Below, piece by piece: positions 48,427 through 60,400 of a stretch of 62,277 bases of DNA. The DNA comes from Branchiostoma floridae (taxonomy: Eukaryota > Chordata > Leptocardii > Amphioxiformes > Branchiostomatidae). The translations under genes were made by a program, and so were the position numbers. The notes under the pieces are model-generated. The model had not been told where the DNA came from, made no database searches, and worked only from the letters and a program-made list of their open reading frames with translations. Every line of letters starts with the position of its first letter. Within the stretch, counting starts at the first letter, position 1. The stretch covers positions 16,519,231 to 16,581,507 of the forward strand of contig NC_049992.1 of NCBI RefSeq assembly GCF_000003815.2, written 5' to 3'.

Positions 48427-51400
48427 GTTAGTTGGACTCAGGAATCGTCTGCGGCCATATGTTGCGTTACAATTGGCATATCCACAACACAACGTTTGTA
48501 GTTCGTGCATGCAATAGATAGATATTACCGGTGCGTCACAAAATAGAAGAGGTGGTCTAGCCCCCGATTTGTGTCTCCAAAGAAGATCTGAGAATGTCAC
48601 GAATCAAACCTAGGAAGTTTTGAAAAATGACACGTTAAATTCAAATTGATTCAACCCCCGGTGACTTCGGTCATTGCGCTCCCTAGCCTTGACACTATAA
48701 ACCTTTCCACCAAAACACACCGGACCGACTGCCCTACTACACATTAGATCTGTCCTAATTGTTTCGGGAGACAGCGCTTGTATTGTATTGTCATAATTAT
48801 GGTAATTAGCTCCGGCACCATCACGGTGCGTCATGTCGATTACGTCAGATCCAAACGTTTAAATGCTTGGCATGCGACTAGTCTCCTTTCCAGATCTTCC
48901 AGGAGCGATGTAGTCTCCAAGCAGACCCTACGGTGCATTAGAGAGCAAAGCTGGCAAAGGAGTATAGCCGGCACCGGTGCCCCGTTTGAGCCTCTTGGCC
49001 TGCTATCTCCCTTTGGCCGGCTATACTCCTTTGCCAGTTTTGATACTATCTCTAAGGCACCATAGGGTCTGCTTGGAGCTCTGGCCTTTTTTTCTGGGGT
49101 AGCGCCGATTTCGCGACTTCAACATCGGGCTAGGGAGATCGGTTTTGCCCGCTCCGAAGTTGCTTTCGGGATGCCGAATGATGAATGAAAGACCTTTATT
49201 GTACATTATCATATAGCCAGATGGAGTTGGCCAATCAGAGGCCCCCATTTCCCATGGGTTATCAGGCAGTAACCTCAAAAGTGGTCGGTTATTCTAATAA
49301 CCGACCACTTTTTGGACCGCACCATTATACAGGGGACAGTCATGAATTTTTTTTGTACTGTTGTTTGTGTGTAAACCATGCATAACTGTCAAAAATATTA
49401 TGATTGATTGGTTATGTTAATTAGGGCTCCACATGGGGAATATAGGGATACTTGAAAAGGAATTATGCTGATTTTACACATTTTCATTATGGCTTTCTAA
49501 CGTGATTAAGCCGGTACCTTCCTAAATCACTTCATATATACGTACTTTGTCGTGCCCAAGTGAAAAGGCTCTGCATGGGGGGTACCAGGACTCCACTTAA
49601 TACATGTAGTTTGTATTGCAAATAAGCCACATGTTGATGCTGATATGCTATCTCACAAACAGATGATTAGTTAAAATTATTACNNNNNNNNNNNNNNNNN
49701 NNNNNNNNNNNNNNNNNNNNNNNNNNNNNNNNNNNNNNNNNNNNNNNNNNNNNNNNNNNNNNNNNNNNNNNNNNNNNNNNNNNTGATGATGAAATAGTTT
49801 AATGCAAATAAGATTTTACACCACTATGGTACGAAAAATAAATATGGCGAAATGTATCTTATATGTAATGGTGTTAACAGTCTGGATTGGTAAAAAATGA
49901 ACTTTTGTGAAATAACAATCATTTGGATAGCGTATATGATAAAAACGTTAATGCACCACGTTATCCTCGGTGTATATGGCGAGATAATCCCTGGTCAGGT
50001 ACGATAACCACCTCATAAACCACCTCGTTACGCTACGCTCACTCGGTGGTTTATTCGGTGGTTATCGCACCTGACCAGGGATTATCTCACCATATACACC
50101 TCGGGCCGGGGCATTAACCCTTTATTCATGCCTCGACGGGCTAGGTACAGGTCACTGATAACAGACATGACTGATAACAGAATAACAAACATATGAAAAA
50201 ACAACAGGATACAATTTAACTAAATTTAGTTGAAGGTACTAAGCTAACAGGATGGTCGACATCTTCTCGCTTCTTTGTACAGGTGTAGATATAAGAACAT
50301 ATAATGTTTGATATACAGGGTTTGTCTAGGCGTATCAAAAATAGAAATTTATCCGTTGCATTAAGATGTTCAAAATATGGGAACTCTTTTCTGATATATT
50401 CATAAAGCACAATCCGTTCATTATGGTACAATTTACAGTGTAAAATAAAATGCTGTTCATCTTCTACATGTTGTAGATCACAAAATTGGCAGACTCTATG
50501 CTGCAGAGGGGTGCGGTTGTGCCTTCCAGTTTCGATATGTAACTTGTGGCAACTAATCCGGAGTTTAGTGACAGCCAATCTGTGCTGTATGTTTTTCACC
50601 ATCAGATATTCTTCTTCTTTATAAATAGTCTTGAATAATCTATAGGTTCGTAATTTGTTACCGAAAGATTTGTCCCGGTTGTCATTGTGTATTTCGGTTC
50701 TAAATGTTTGAATGTAAATATCCTTTAATCGTTGGCTGATGGCGTTGGTTATAGGTAATAGGTTTGTTCCTAGAGATATCTGAGATCTCCATATATAGGC
50801 AAAACCGCATTCCTCCAGTGTCTTACGAACGCCGGACGCCCAGCACTTATTTCCATTAGCATCTAGTTGTAATTGACAAGATAGGGCGTCGGCTTGTAGA
50901 CTGTCAGCTGGCACGTTTTGACGGATTCTTAGAAAGTGTTTGATAGCGTTCAGGGAGGCTTCCAGTTGAATGGGGTACCTCCCTAATTCCGCTCTTGTGG
51001 CAAGGTTAGATGCTGGTCTGGGGACATTTAGTGCTTGTTTGCACAATTTAAGGTGAACAGATTCAATGGGACAGGTTTTAGGGCTTTTAAATGCGCCCCA
51101 TATTTCTGAGCCATAAAGTAGAATAGGTTTGACACATGCATCGAAAAGTTTGTTTCTAACAGGTAATGAGGCGGTGGCTTTATCTAAAGATTGTTTTATT
51201 CCGAATAAAGCCTTCAGACCTTTGCCACTCAGGTATTTGCACTCACAATAATACCAAGATAAGTATAACAAGTTACAATTTCTATTTCACGATTATCAAA
51301 CAGGAGATAACAGTTTTTAGGTAGATTGCCACCCTTTGTAAATACAATAATTTTTGTTTTCCTAAGATTTACTTTTAATTTCCAAAGTGCACAATAATTT

Positions 51401-54400
51401 TCCAGATTGTTCAAGGAATTCTGTAATCCCTGTTTGGACTCGGAAAAAATTACCAAGTCGTCAGCATACAACAAGCATGGGACAGTTTTGCTGTGCATAA
51501 GTGGGGGATTACAAGGAGCACCGTCAAATTGGGACACAATATCGCTAAGAAAAAGGTTAAATAATGTAGGGCTTAAGTTGCACCCTTGTCTCACACCACA
51601 GTTAGTAACAAAAGTTTCAGTCAATCCATTTTTAGATTTAACGCAGTTTATAGTCTTTGAATACATGCCCTTTATTACTTTTAGAAATTTACCACCAATA
51701 CCGAGTTTACTCAATTTAAACAAGAGGCCGTTTCTCCAAACAGAATCAAATGCTTTGCTAAAATCAATGAAGCAAGCGTAAAGTTGACGGTTTTTGTTTT
51801 AAGATATTTGCTAACTAGTGTACTTAAAACAAACAGATTATCGGTAGTTCTAAAGTTTTGTCTGAAGCCTGCTTGGTGTGGCTGGAAAAGGTTATTGTGT
51901 TCTGCGTATTTGACAAGGCGTGAATTTAGAATGGAGGAGAATAATTTCCCTAAACAGCTGATTATAGAAATCCCTCTGTAGTTATCTGGCAGGGAGGTGT
52001 CTCCTGACTTGTGGATAGGAACAATATGACTTACTGACCATTCTTGCGGGAAATGACCATTTTGTAAGCAAGTGTTAAACAAGTGGAGTATAGGTTCTTT
52101 AAGCAACATTTTACCAGATTTTAGCATTTCATTCAAAATTCTGTCATTGTCGCTTGACTTATTGTTTTTTTTTTTTAGTTTTAAGACTGCGGTGTCCAAT
52201 TCTTCTGGGGTAATTGCGGAATCTAGTTCTGACGAGTTTGGTGGGGTGGTCGAAAAGTCTGTTTGAATGTTTTCACTGGGAAGGCCGTTGTCTGTAGGGC
52301 TATCAGGAAATTTGTCAAGATTCTTGAAGTGGTTTACCCATTCCTCTTCTGTAATCTGGTTATCGTCATTTGGCTTTCCTGGTTTCAGTTTATTTATCAA
52401 ATTCCAGAATGCACTCAGGTTTCTTTCCCTTAGTGAAGACAATTGATCCATGATTTGTTGGTGGAAATCTCGTTTTTTCTTTTTTAGCAATTTCTTATAT
52501 TCTTTTTTACTTTTGAAGAATCTACCCCTTATGTCTGGATTCGACGGATTTTTTTCCAGTAAAGATGCTATGTTTTTCACTTCCCTTTTCATTTCCATGC
52601 AGGTTTTGTCAAACCATTTCTTGTTTTGTCTTTTACGCGGGCGTTTCCTTACCCTTTTCAAACACAGCGACTGGTCACCTGCTTCTCTCAAAATGGAACC
52701 AAACTCCGACACATAATCATCAATTTCCGAAGTGCTGTTTATGTTGTTTGGAACGTTAGAACAAAGTAAACGTAGTCTATCGACGAAATGAGACTGGCCG
52801 AGAGAAGAAAGGAACTTCTGGGCTGATTTATCGTTCCATTTATACTGTTTGGGGAGAGGTTTTGCATTTGATATGTTCCGGCTTTCTTGATAAGAGTGAT
52901 TTGTTGATTTTGATTGGATTAATGCCCAAACCATGCAGTGATCAGAGAATAACGTTAATGGTTTTATGTGAAACGATAAGATATGTGGGATCAGGGACTG
53001 ACTGCAAATTATGTAGTCAACTGTGCTGCTTCCACGCGGTTGGTGGCAGGTAAATTTCCCCTGTAAATCCCCAGCCACCCTCCCGTTTAGAACTCTTAGG
53101 TTAGCTTGAACACATAGGTCAGCAATATGCCTGCCGAATTTATTCGGAGGTGCCTTATCCATGTGTTGTCTATCCGAGGAGTAAGGGAAGCTGTCTGGAT
53201 TACAATCGTCAGGAGTGCTATCATCTACATAATCGCGCAAATCACCAAGACGAGCGTTTATAAGTCGCCGCCCAGTAAAATAAATCCGTCTGAACTATAT
53301 CTAGATATTTCGCTTTCTAGGATTTGTAATGTATGATTTTCTGCGTATTTGTGGGTGGTCGATGCACTGGGACTAATATATGCCGAACAAATAAACAAGT
53401 CTTTTGGTAGGCCCAGTAGCTTTCGGTCTATCTGTACCCAGAGAACATCTGTAGATTTGGATTGTGCTTTCTTGACGTAGTTTCTGTACTCTCTCTTGTA
53501 AAAGAATATTATACCCCCCGAGGAGCGCTTAGCTCGCTTGTTTTTTTGTCTGCATTGGTGGAAATAACTGTAGCCGGGAATGTTGATTTTTGTGTTGTCT
53601 GTGCTCCAGGTTTCTAGGAGCGAGAAGAAGTCAAACTTGTTTACATAAGACACGAAATCTATATCCTCTAATTTGGTACCTAAACCGTGAACGTTCCAGG
53701 CACCAAAACTTTTGCTTCCGCCTGGGAAAGTTTTTATACTGTTGATAAAGTACTAGTACTAAGAAAAATTGTGTCTTTGCGGTCCGAATCCACAATACTT
53801 GACAATACTTAACTAGTTAAACATTTAAATAGAGATACTATGACAATACATTCTAAACCTTCAGTGAGATACTATAAATTGGAAGTCTAAAACTACTGGT
53901 ATATGTTTATGAAATACCAACGTTAACAGACAATGAGTCTGGCAGTTCTTTAAGAGATAACAAACAAAAATAAAAAAGGGAATTTAAAAGTAAAGGCACA
54001 TAGGGTGACGCAAAGTACAGTCCCAGTATACATCCTACCACATGGCGAACATCGGCGGCCACATCATACTTGGGTGCCATGGCCAGGGCGGTGGTTCATC
54101 GGCGGTGGATGTCGGGGCGGGATGGGGAAGTTGGCGTTCGTAGGAGGGGGTCCCCAGGGCACGGGAGGAGGCTGGAACATGGGCCGGCTCCAAGGTCCGG
54201 AGGGTGGATGCTGGTTCCAGGGTCCTGCACGGTGTCTGGGCGTGATCGCTGCTTCCCCCGTCTGGCCATTCGTAGTAGAGGACTTTGACCCTTGCATGGT
54301 CATAGGGCCGCTAACCCTTGGCTCGTCGAACGTCTGTCCTGTTCTCTGTGTTGAAGGTTCGGTAGAAATGACAGGCATACTTTCTGTCGGGCCTTTTCTC

Positions 54401-57400
54401 AGCNNNNNNNNNNNNNNNNNNNNNNNNNNNNNNNNNNNNNNNNNNNNNNNNNNNNNNNNNNNNNNNNNNNNNNNNNNNNNNNNNNNNNNNNNNNNNNNNN
54501 NNNGATATGTTACGTGGCAACCATCGATTGTTCTTTGATAATAGAATAAGCCCTCTGATCATACTGTCAAGGTATCTCGGTTGGCTAAATTGGCATTTTG
54601 ACCTTCCACTGTTTTCTTATTAATAAATTAAGAACGAATGGAGCCGTAACGAATGTTGATAGATGGGCATTAAAGAATTCTAAATCTGATTTTTGGGGGC
54701 CAAATTGATGACGTCATCATTTTTATTACCTCTGATATTATTTTTTTTCTATGACAAAATACAGCACTTTGGTACATACCACTGTAATGAAACTTCGTTT
54801 TTCGTTGCATAATGATGAAAGCTACAAACTCACGGTTGCGCAAACTGATATCTACTAACGATCTGTAGTTATCAAGAATTGATTTTTTTAACTAGATGAA
54901 AATAAACATTTTCTAATTACTAATAACTTTTACTAGTATTCCAGCCAAACAAAATTAAGTCTATAAAATAAACAGTTGTCATTTTGTTTTGTCTTGTGTG
55001 TGTCTCAACAACCTTTAGTAAATCGTAAGTTGTGTCTGTGCGGCACTATGTACAGTTTACCGGGGCCAAAACAAGACGCCAGTTTACTATTTTAGGGATG
55101 AAAATGTTACCACAATGATGATACGTTATATTTATAAGAGGGGGAGCTTTAGAATGTACCTGATTTGGTGGCACTGTGAGGGCGTAAAGATTACCGATTT
55201 GATAGCCCTTTTCATTGCCGGGAGGGGAGTTAGTCACGGAAGGAAGTTTGGCACGGGGCGTCTTTTGCCTTCTCCACACACAAGTCACGTCCCCAGGATA
55301 CTACCGCCCTCCCAGCATGTTTCCGTACGTCAGAGAGGAAGGAGGGTCTGCATGGGGCTTTGCCAGTTGGCGGGCTATCGCAGATTTCTCAAGTGGCGGC
55401 GTTTAGTGTTTGGGGGAGCGCTGATTCGCCATTTTCAACATGGGCAAAGGTTTCATCTCAAAGCAGATCCTACGTTGGCATAAGATAGTATCAAAAGCTG
55501 CCAGAGGAGTGAAGTTGTATGCTACCGAAGAATACACACTCCTAGCCCGACTTCACTCCTCTGACAGCTTTTTATACTATCTTATCCCAACGTAGAATCT
55601 GCTTGGAGATTATTAAGGTTCTCTATAGTGGAAAGGATGGTTCTGTGGCAACCAGAAGCAGAAACTACGTTTCCCACCACAGCCTATGTTAGCTAGCCTA
55701 TGTTCAAAATCTCGAAGCAGCCCCCCCCCCCCCCCCCAAAAAAAAAAAACTACAACGGGGCTCCTAAAGTCTGAGATGGAGGCCAACTCTAATCCATCAG
55801 CCATGTAGATGTTTGGCCCCAGTTTGTGTTTTCCTTTTTTCCCCTTCAGTGGAACGGAGTGTAGAAGAAAAAGACGTAACGTTACTAGACTCTTACTACT
55901 TCCACGACATTCCCGCACACAACAAAACCGAGACGTACAAACTCATTACCTGCATGTATGCAGGTATGGTTTTCACGGGCGTGGGAACTTTTGGAAGCTG
56001 GGGATATAGGGCGCTGTATCTGGAGAACGGATGGTGCGAGCACAACGATTTTTGGTACGTGGGTTGGGGGTGGTGGCTTGACACTCAGGTGTGATTTTGG
56101 GCCTCCTGGCACTTGACCTTGACATTGCAGGTGACATTTTTTGTGTTTTTTGGGCACTTTTGGCGCTGTGTGTCCGGAACGATACGCGGGATTGCAACGA
56201 TGTTTGGTACATGGGTGGGGGGTTATTGCCTGTTGCCTAGGATTGACTTTGGGCCTTGTCGCGTTTGAACTTGACGCGGCAGGTCGAATTTTGTGTCCGG
56301 GAGGGGTATTTCCGGAGTTATATCTTCTGAACGGTTGGTGCGGGCGCGATGATATTTGGCACATGTGTCGGCGGTGGCTGAATAATTCTCAATTTTGATT
56401 TTGGCGCCCTTGGTGCTTGAACTTGACATTCCAGGTTACCTTTTGTGCGGGCACGGGGCGTGCGCTGTATCTCCGGAACGCAAGGTGCCATTGTGTTGCT
56501 TTTTGGTACATGAATTGTTGGTGGTGTCCTGGCGGTCAGGTTTGATTTTGGGCTTCCTAGTTCATGAACTTGACACTGTAGGCTGATGCTGATTTTTTCT
56601 TGGTTGGGATTCAGGACCACTAACATCTGCTTGGTTCTGAAAACAGATTATGGTCCAGGGTTTGGGTTGATTGATAGGTCTTTACTTGTGTAATTGTCAT
56701 CTGGTTTGCAGGGGCGTACATGTAGGTCACGTTCAATGTATTGGGTTACTTTGTATCTGCCAGATGATGCTACAGCTCCTGCCATACTGGTTAGGTATAA
56801 TTTGAGTTTGCTTCTTAGTCTTTGTGGTGTTTTGACAGCTGTATAAACTATATAGTTCTGGTACAAGTTCCTTTACCCTGTTTGGCAATCATGGTTAAAC
56901 AGAAGAAGATACAACTTTCTAAAGTGGAGGAGAAATCAATAGAGCATAAGCATAGGAGAAAGGTATGTGTATGATTTTTCCTGTGTTTCTTTGGTGATGC
57001 CATTTCCATACTGTATGCAGGTAATTTTGGGCCAGTCATATTCACTTGATTTTTGGGCCTGCTTTTAAATCTATAGTACAGGCAGGGTTAAGTGGTGGAG
57101 GCTTTGTTAAGTATCGTCTGGTGCATTTTGTCACTGCAAATATATGATGAAATTGTTTTCCCCTTCTAAGCAACTGCTCATTGGTTTTGGGGGATGTTTG
57201 CCGGGTGTTCGCTCTGGCTACAACAGTTTTCTGAACTTTTCAAAGTTTCCATTGCCAGCAGCTTGCCATCTATAAATGGGATTGACAAGGACATTTTGAT
57301 TATTAATTCTGGTGTTAAATTTGGCTTAAATACTAGAAGAGATAAGGCCCACTTTACATTACGGTTTTTGCGAGAGCGGGACTGGCGAGAGCGTGACTGG

Positions 57401-60400
57401 CGAGAGCGGGAGCCCCATGTAAAGAGAGTTCCCGTCGTTGTAGCCCCGTTGTCTTCAAATTTTCTCCCGTCCACTCCGAAGTGTATGCCCGTAGGACTAG
57501 GCTCAGTGGGAGTCCCCGACAACTTCAAACTGAGAACGCGTCGGGCCCCTGACAGCCGGAGTCAGGGTTTAGGTGATTATTTCAGTGCGTAGCCATAACT
57601 TAGCAAGTTATCACTGAAAGAAAGGGATCTTCTTTCAATTTTGAATGGGTTTTTAAAGTCCTTTTTTTATCAAAAATTTTGTGGTCGAAGTTACCAGAAG
57701 TGTCAGCGAAACAACAACGTAGTCAGGGACTTGTATTTCTTATGAAATTCAAATACTATTTGAATTTCAATCACTTGGAAGTGGTAAGCAAACAAAAAGG
57801 AAATTTTGTTCAATATGACAGCGTGCAGCTAAAAAAAACTGCGATCTTTATGGTTAGACTTTCCTGCGGGTGGGTTGGGTTGGTCAGATTGAATGAAAAT
57901 ATGATACCACCCTGGGGACTAACTGTTGCTGTTGCATGGGGGCTACCACAGTGAGATTGTCTATGGAACTACTGTACTAAGTACCATTGGTGAAATTATG
58001 CAAAGAACCTTCCAATGTCAAGTGATATATCACTCCAGAAATAAATCTTTAATGAATGTCATTGGAAGAATACACACCAAGGAGACTTAGCAGCTGCATC
58101 AGGTCAGTACATTGAAATAGGAAGATATCAGTACTGAATATATCATGTGACAGAATAAATGCATGGGCCATCTGAGAAAAAAAAGTAGCAAAAAGTTGTC
58201 TCAACAACTTCAAGGTACTGTGGTTGGTTATGCACTTAAGAAATCCAAAATAAGTAATGTTCATCCATGTCCAAACTTACAAATTCAGAAAATGGAAATT
58301 TACACTTTTTCATGGTGCACAACCAACACGGTAAAAAGCTCACTTTTCCAACCACGTACCGCGTACCGCAGACAAAAAATACACAATAGGTCTACAGACA
58401 CCCAATATATTTCATGCAGGCCTGAGGTCTACGAACTCTTGTTTTGTTTTGTCTTGTGTGTGTCTCAACAACCTTTAGTAAATCGTAAGTTGTGTCTGTG
58501 CGGCACTATGTACAGTTTACCGGGGCCAAAACAAGACGCAAGTTTACTATTTACCTTTGCCAGAATGGCTAAGGTTATGTTTTAGGCTTGTGAGTCTGTC
58601 TGTCTGTCTGTTAACAGTATAACTCGAGAAGCCTTGGATGGATCCCGATGATATTTGGTAGGTGGATAGGGGTCGGGAAAACGAAGGTCAAGTTTGATAA
58701 TGGGCCCCCTAGCGGCTTGCTAAGGTACTGCAGCAGAACCTCAATATTTGATATCTCGTGTTCTGGACATGCTGTGGTTATGATTTTTGAGTGGTAGATA
58801 GCCCTTGAGGCAGAGAGTAAGTACTATAAGTTTGGACCCCCTAGCGGCTTGTTTGGAACTGCAGTCGCCGATTTCCTTTCAAACTTTGGACGAGAATAAC
58901 TCGAGAACGTGTTGATGAATCATCACGATTTTTGGTATGTAGATAGCCCAAGTAACAATGTACATTATGAAATACTAATTATGCAAATCAGGAACTAATT
59001 TACATAATTAATGAGGAAAGTTTATAAATCCACTGCATTTCATTATAGGACTTTCAAACTTGTCACATGTATAGATGAGAAAGAGAGAAATATCAATGCA
59101 TGTTAATTATGCAAATGATGACCTCATTTGCATACTTAATGAGAAAATATAAACGCATTGATGGATCGTCATGGTTTTTGGTATGTAGATAGCCAAAGGG
59201 AAGACTTACATGATGGAATTCTAATTATGCAAATCAACAGCTAATTTGCATAATTAATTAGGAAAATGTGTAAATCCACTGCATTCCTTTATAGGACTTT
59301 CAAACTTGTCACATGTGCAGCTGAGAAAGACAGAAATATCAATACAAATTAATTATGCAGATGATGATCTCATTTGCATAATTAATGGAAATATGAACGT
59401 GCTGACGGATCGTCATGATTTTTGGTATGTTGATAGCCTAAGTAAAACGTTACATAATGAGATACCAGTTATGCAAATTAACAGCTAATTTGCATAATTA
59501 ATGAGGAAAGTTGATAAATCCACTGTATTCCATGATAGGACTTTCAGACTTGTCACATATGTAATTGAGAAAGATGGCAGAGAGTAAGAGGTGTATGTTT
59601 GGGTCCGCTAACATCTTTTCTTGAACTACAGGAGCCGGTTTAGTTTCCTACTTGGAAAGATAATAAGTCAAGAAGGGATTGAATGGATCATCATGATTTT
59701 TGGTATGCTGATAGCTTAAGTGATGCTTGATACAATTTAATATTAGTATGTAAATAGGGATCTAATTTGTATAAGCAATGGCAAAATGTTATGAACCAAC
59801 TCCAGGCATATAGAATAAAATATAATGGGTGGCACATTTATGTCTTCAGACATGATTCTACATAACAAACCTGGTTTATTTGGCAAAGGTATGTGTTCGT
59901 GGAACTCTAGTTTAGGGATGAAAATGTTGCCACAATGGTGATACGTTTATATAAGAAAGGGAGCTTTAGAATGTACCTGATTTGGTGGCGCTGTGAGGGC
60001 GTAAAGATTACCGATTTGATAGCCCTTTTCATTGCCGGGAGGGGAGTTTGGCACGGGGCGTCTTTGGCCTTCTCCACACACAAGTCACGTCCCCAGGATA
60101 CTTCCGCCCTCCCAGCATGTTTCTGTACGTCAGAGAGGAAGGAGGGTCTGCATGGGGCTTTGCCAGTTGGCGGGCTATCGCAGATTTCTCGAGTGGCGGC
60201 GTTTAGTGGTCTTTAGTGTTTGCTACCGAAGAATACACACTCCTAGCCCGACTTCACTCCTCTGACAGCTTTTTATACTATCTTATCCCAACGTAGAATC
60301 TGCTTGGAGATTATTAAGGTTCCCTATAGTGGAAAGGATGGTTCTGTGGCAACCAGAAGCAGAAACTACGTTTCCCACCACAGCCTATGTTCAAAATCTC

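Noticed and set aside
55885-56364. 159-codon minus-strand Pro/His-rich ORF
   Set aside because: It runs through the 152-bp tandem repeat and repeats itself; not a gene.
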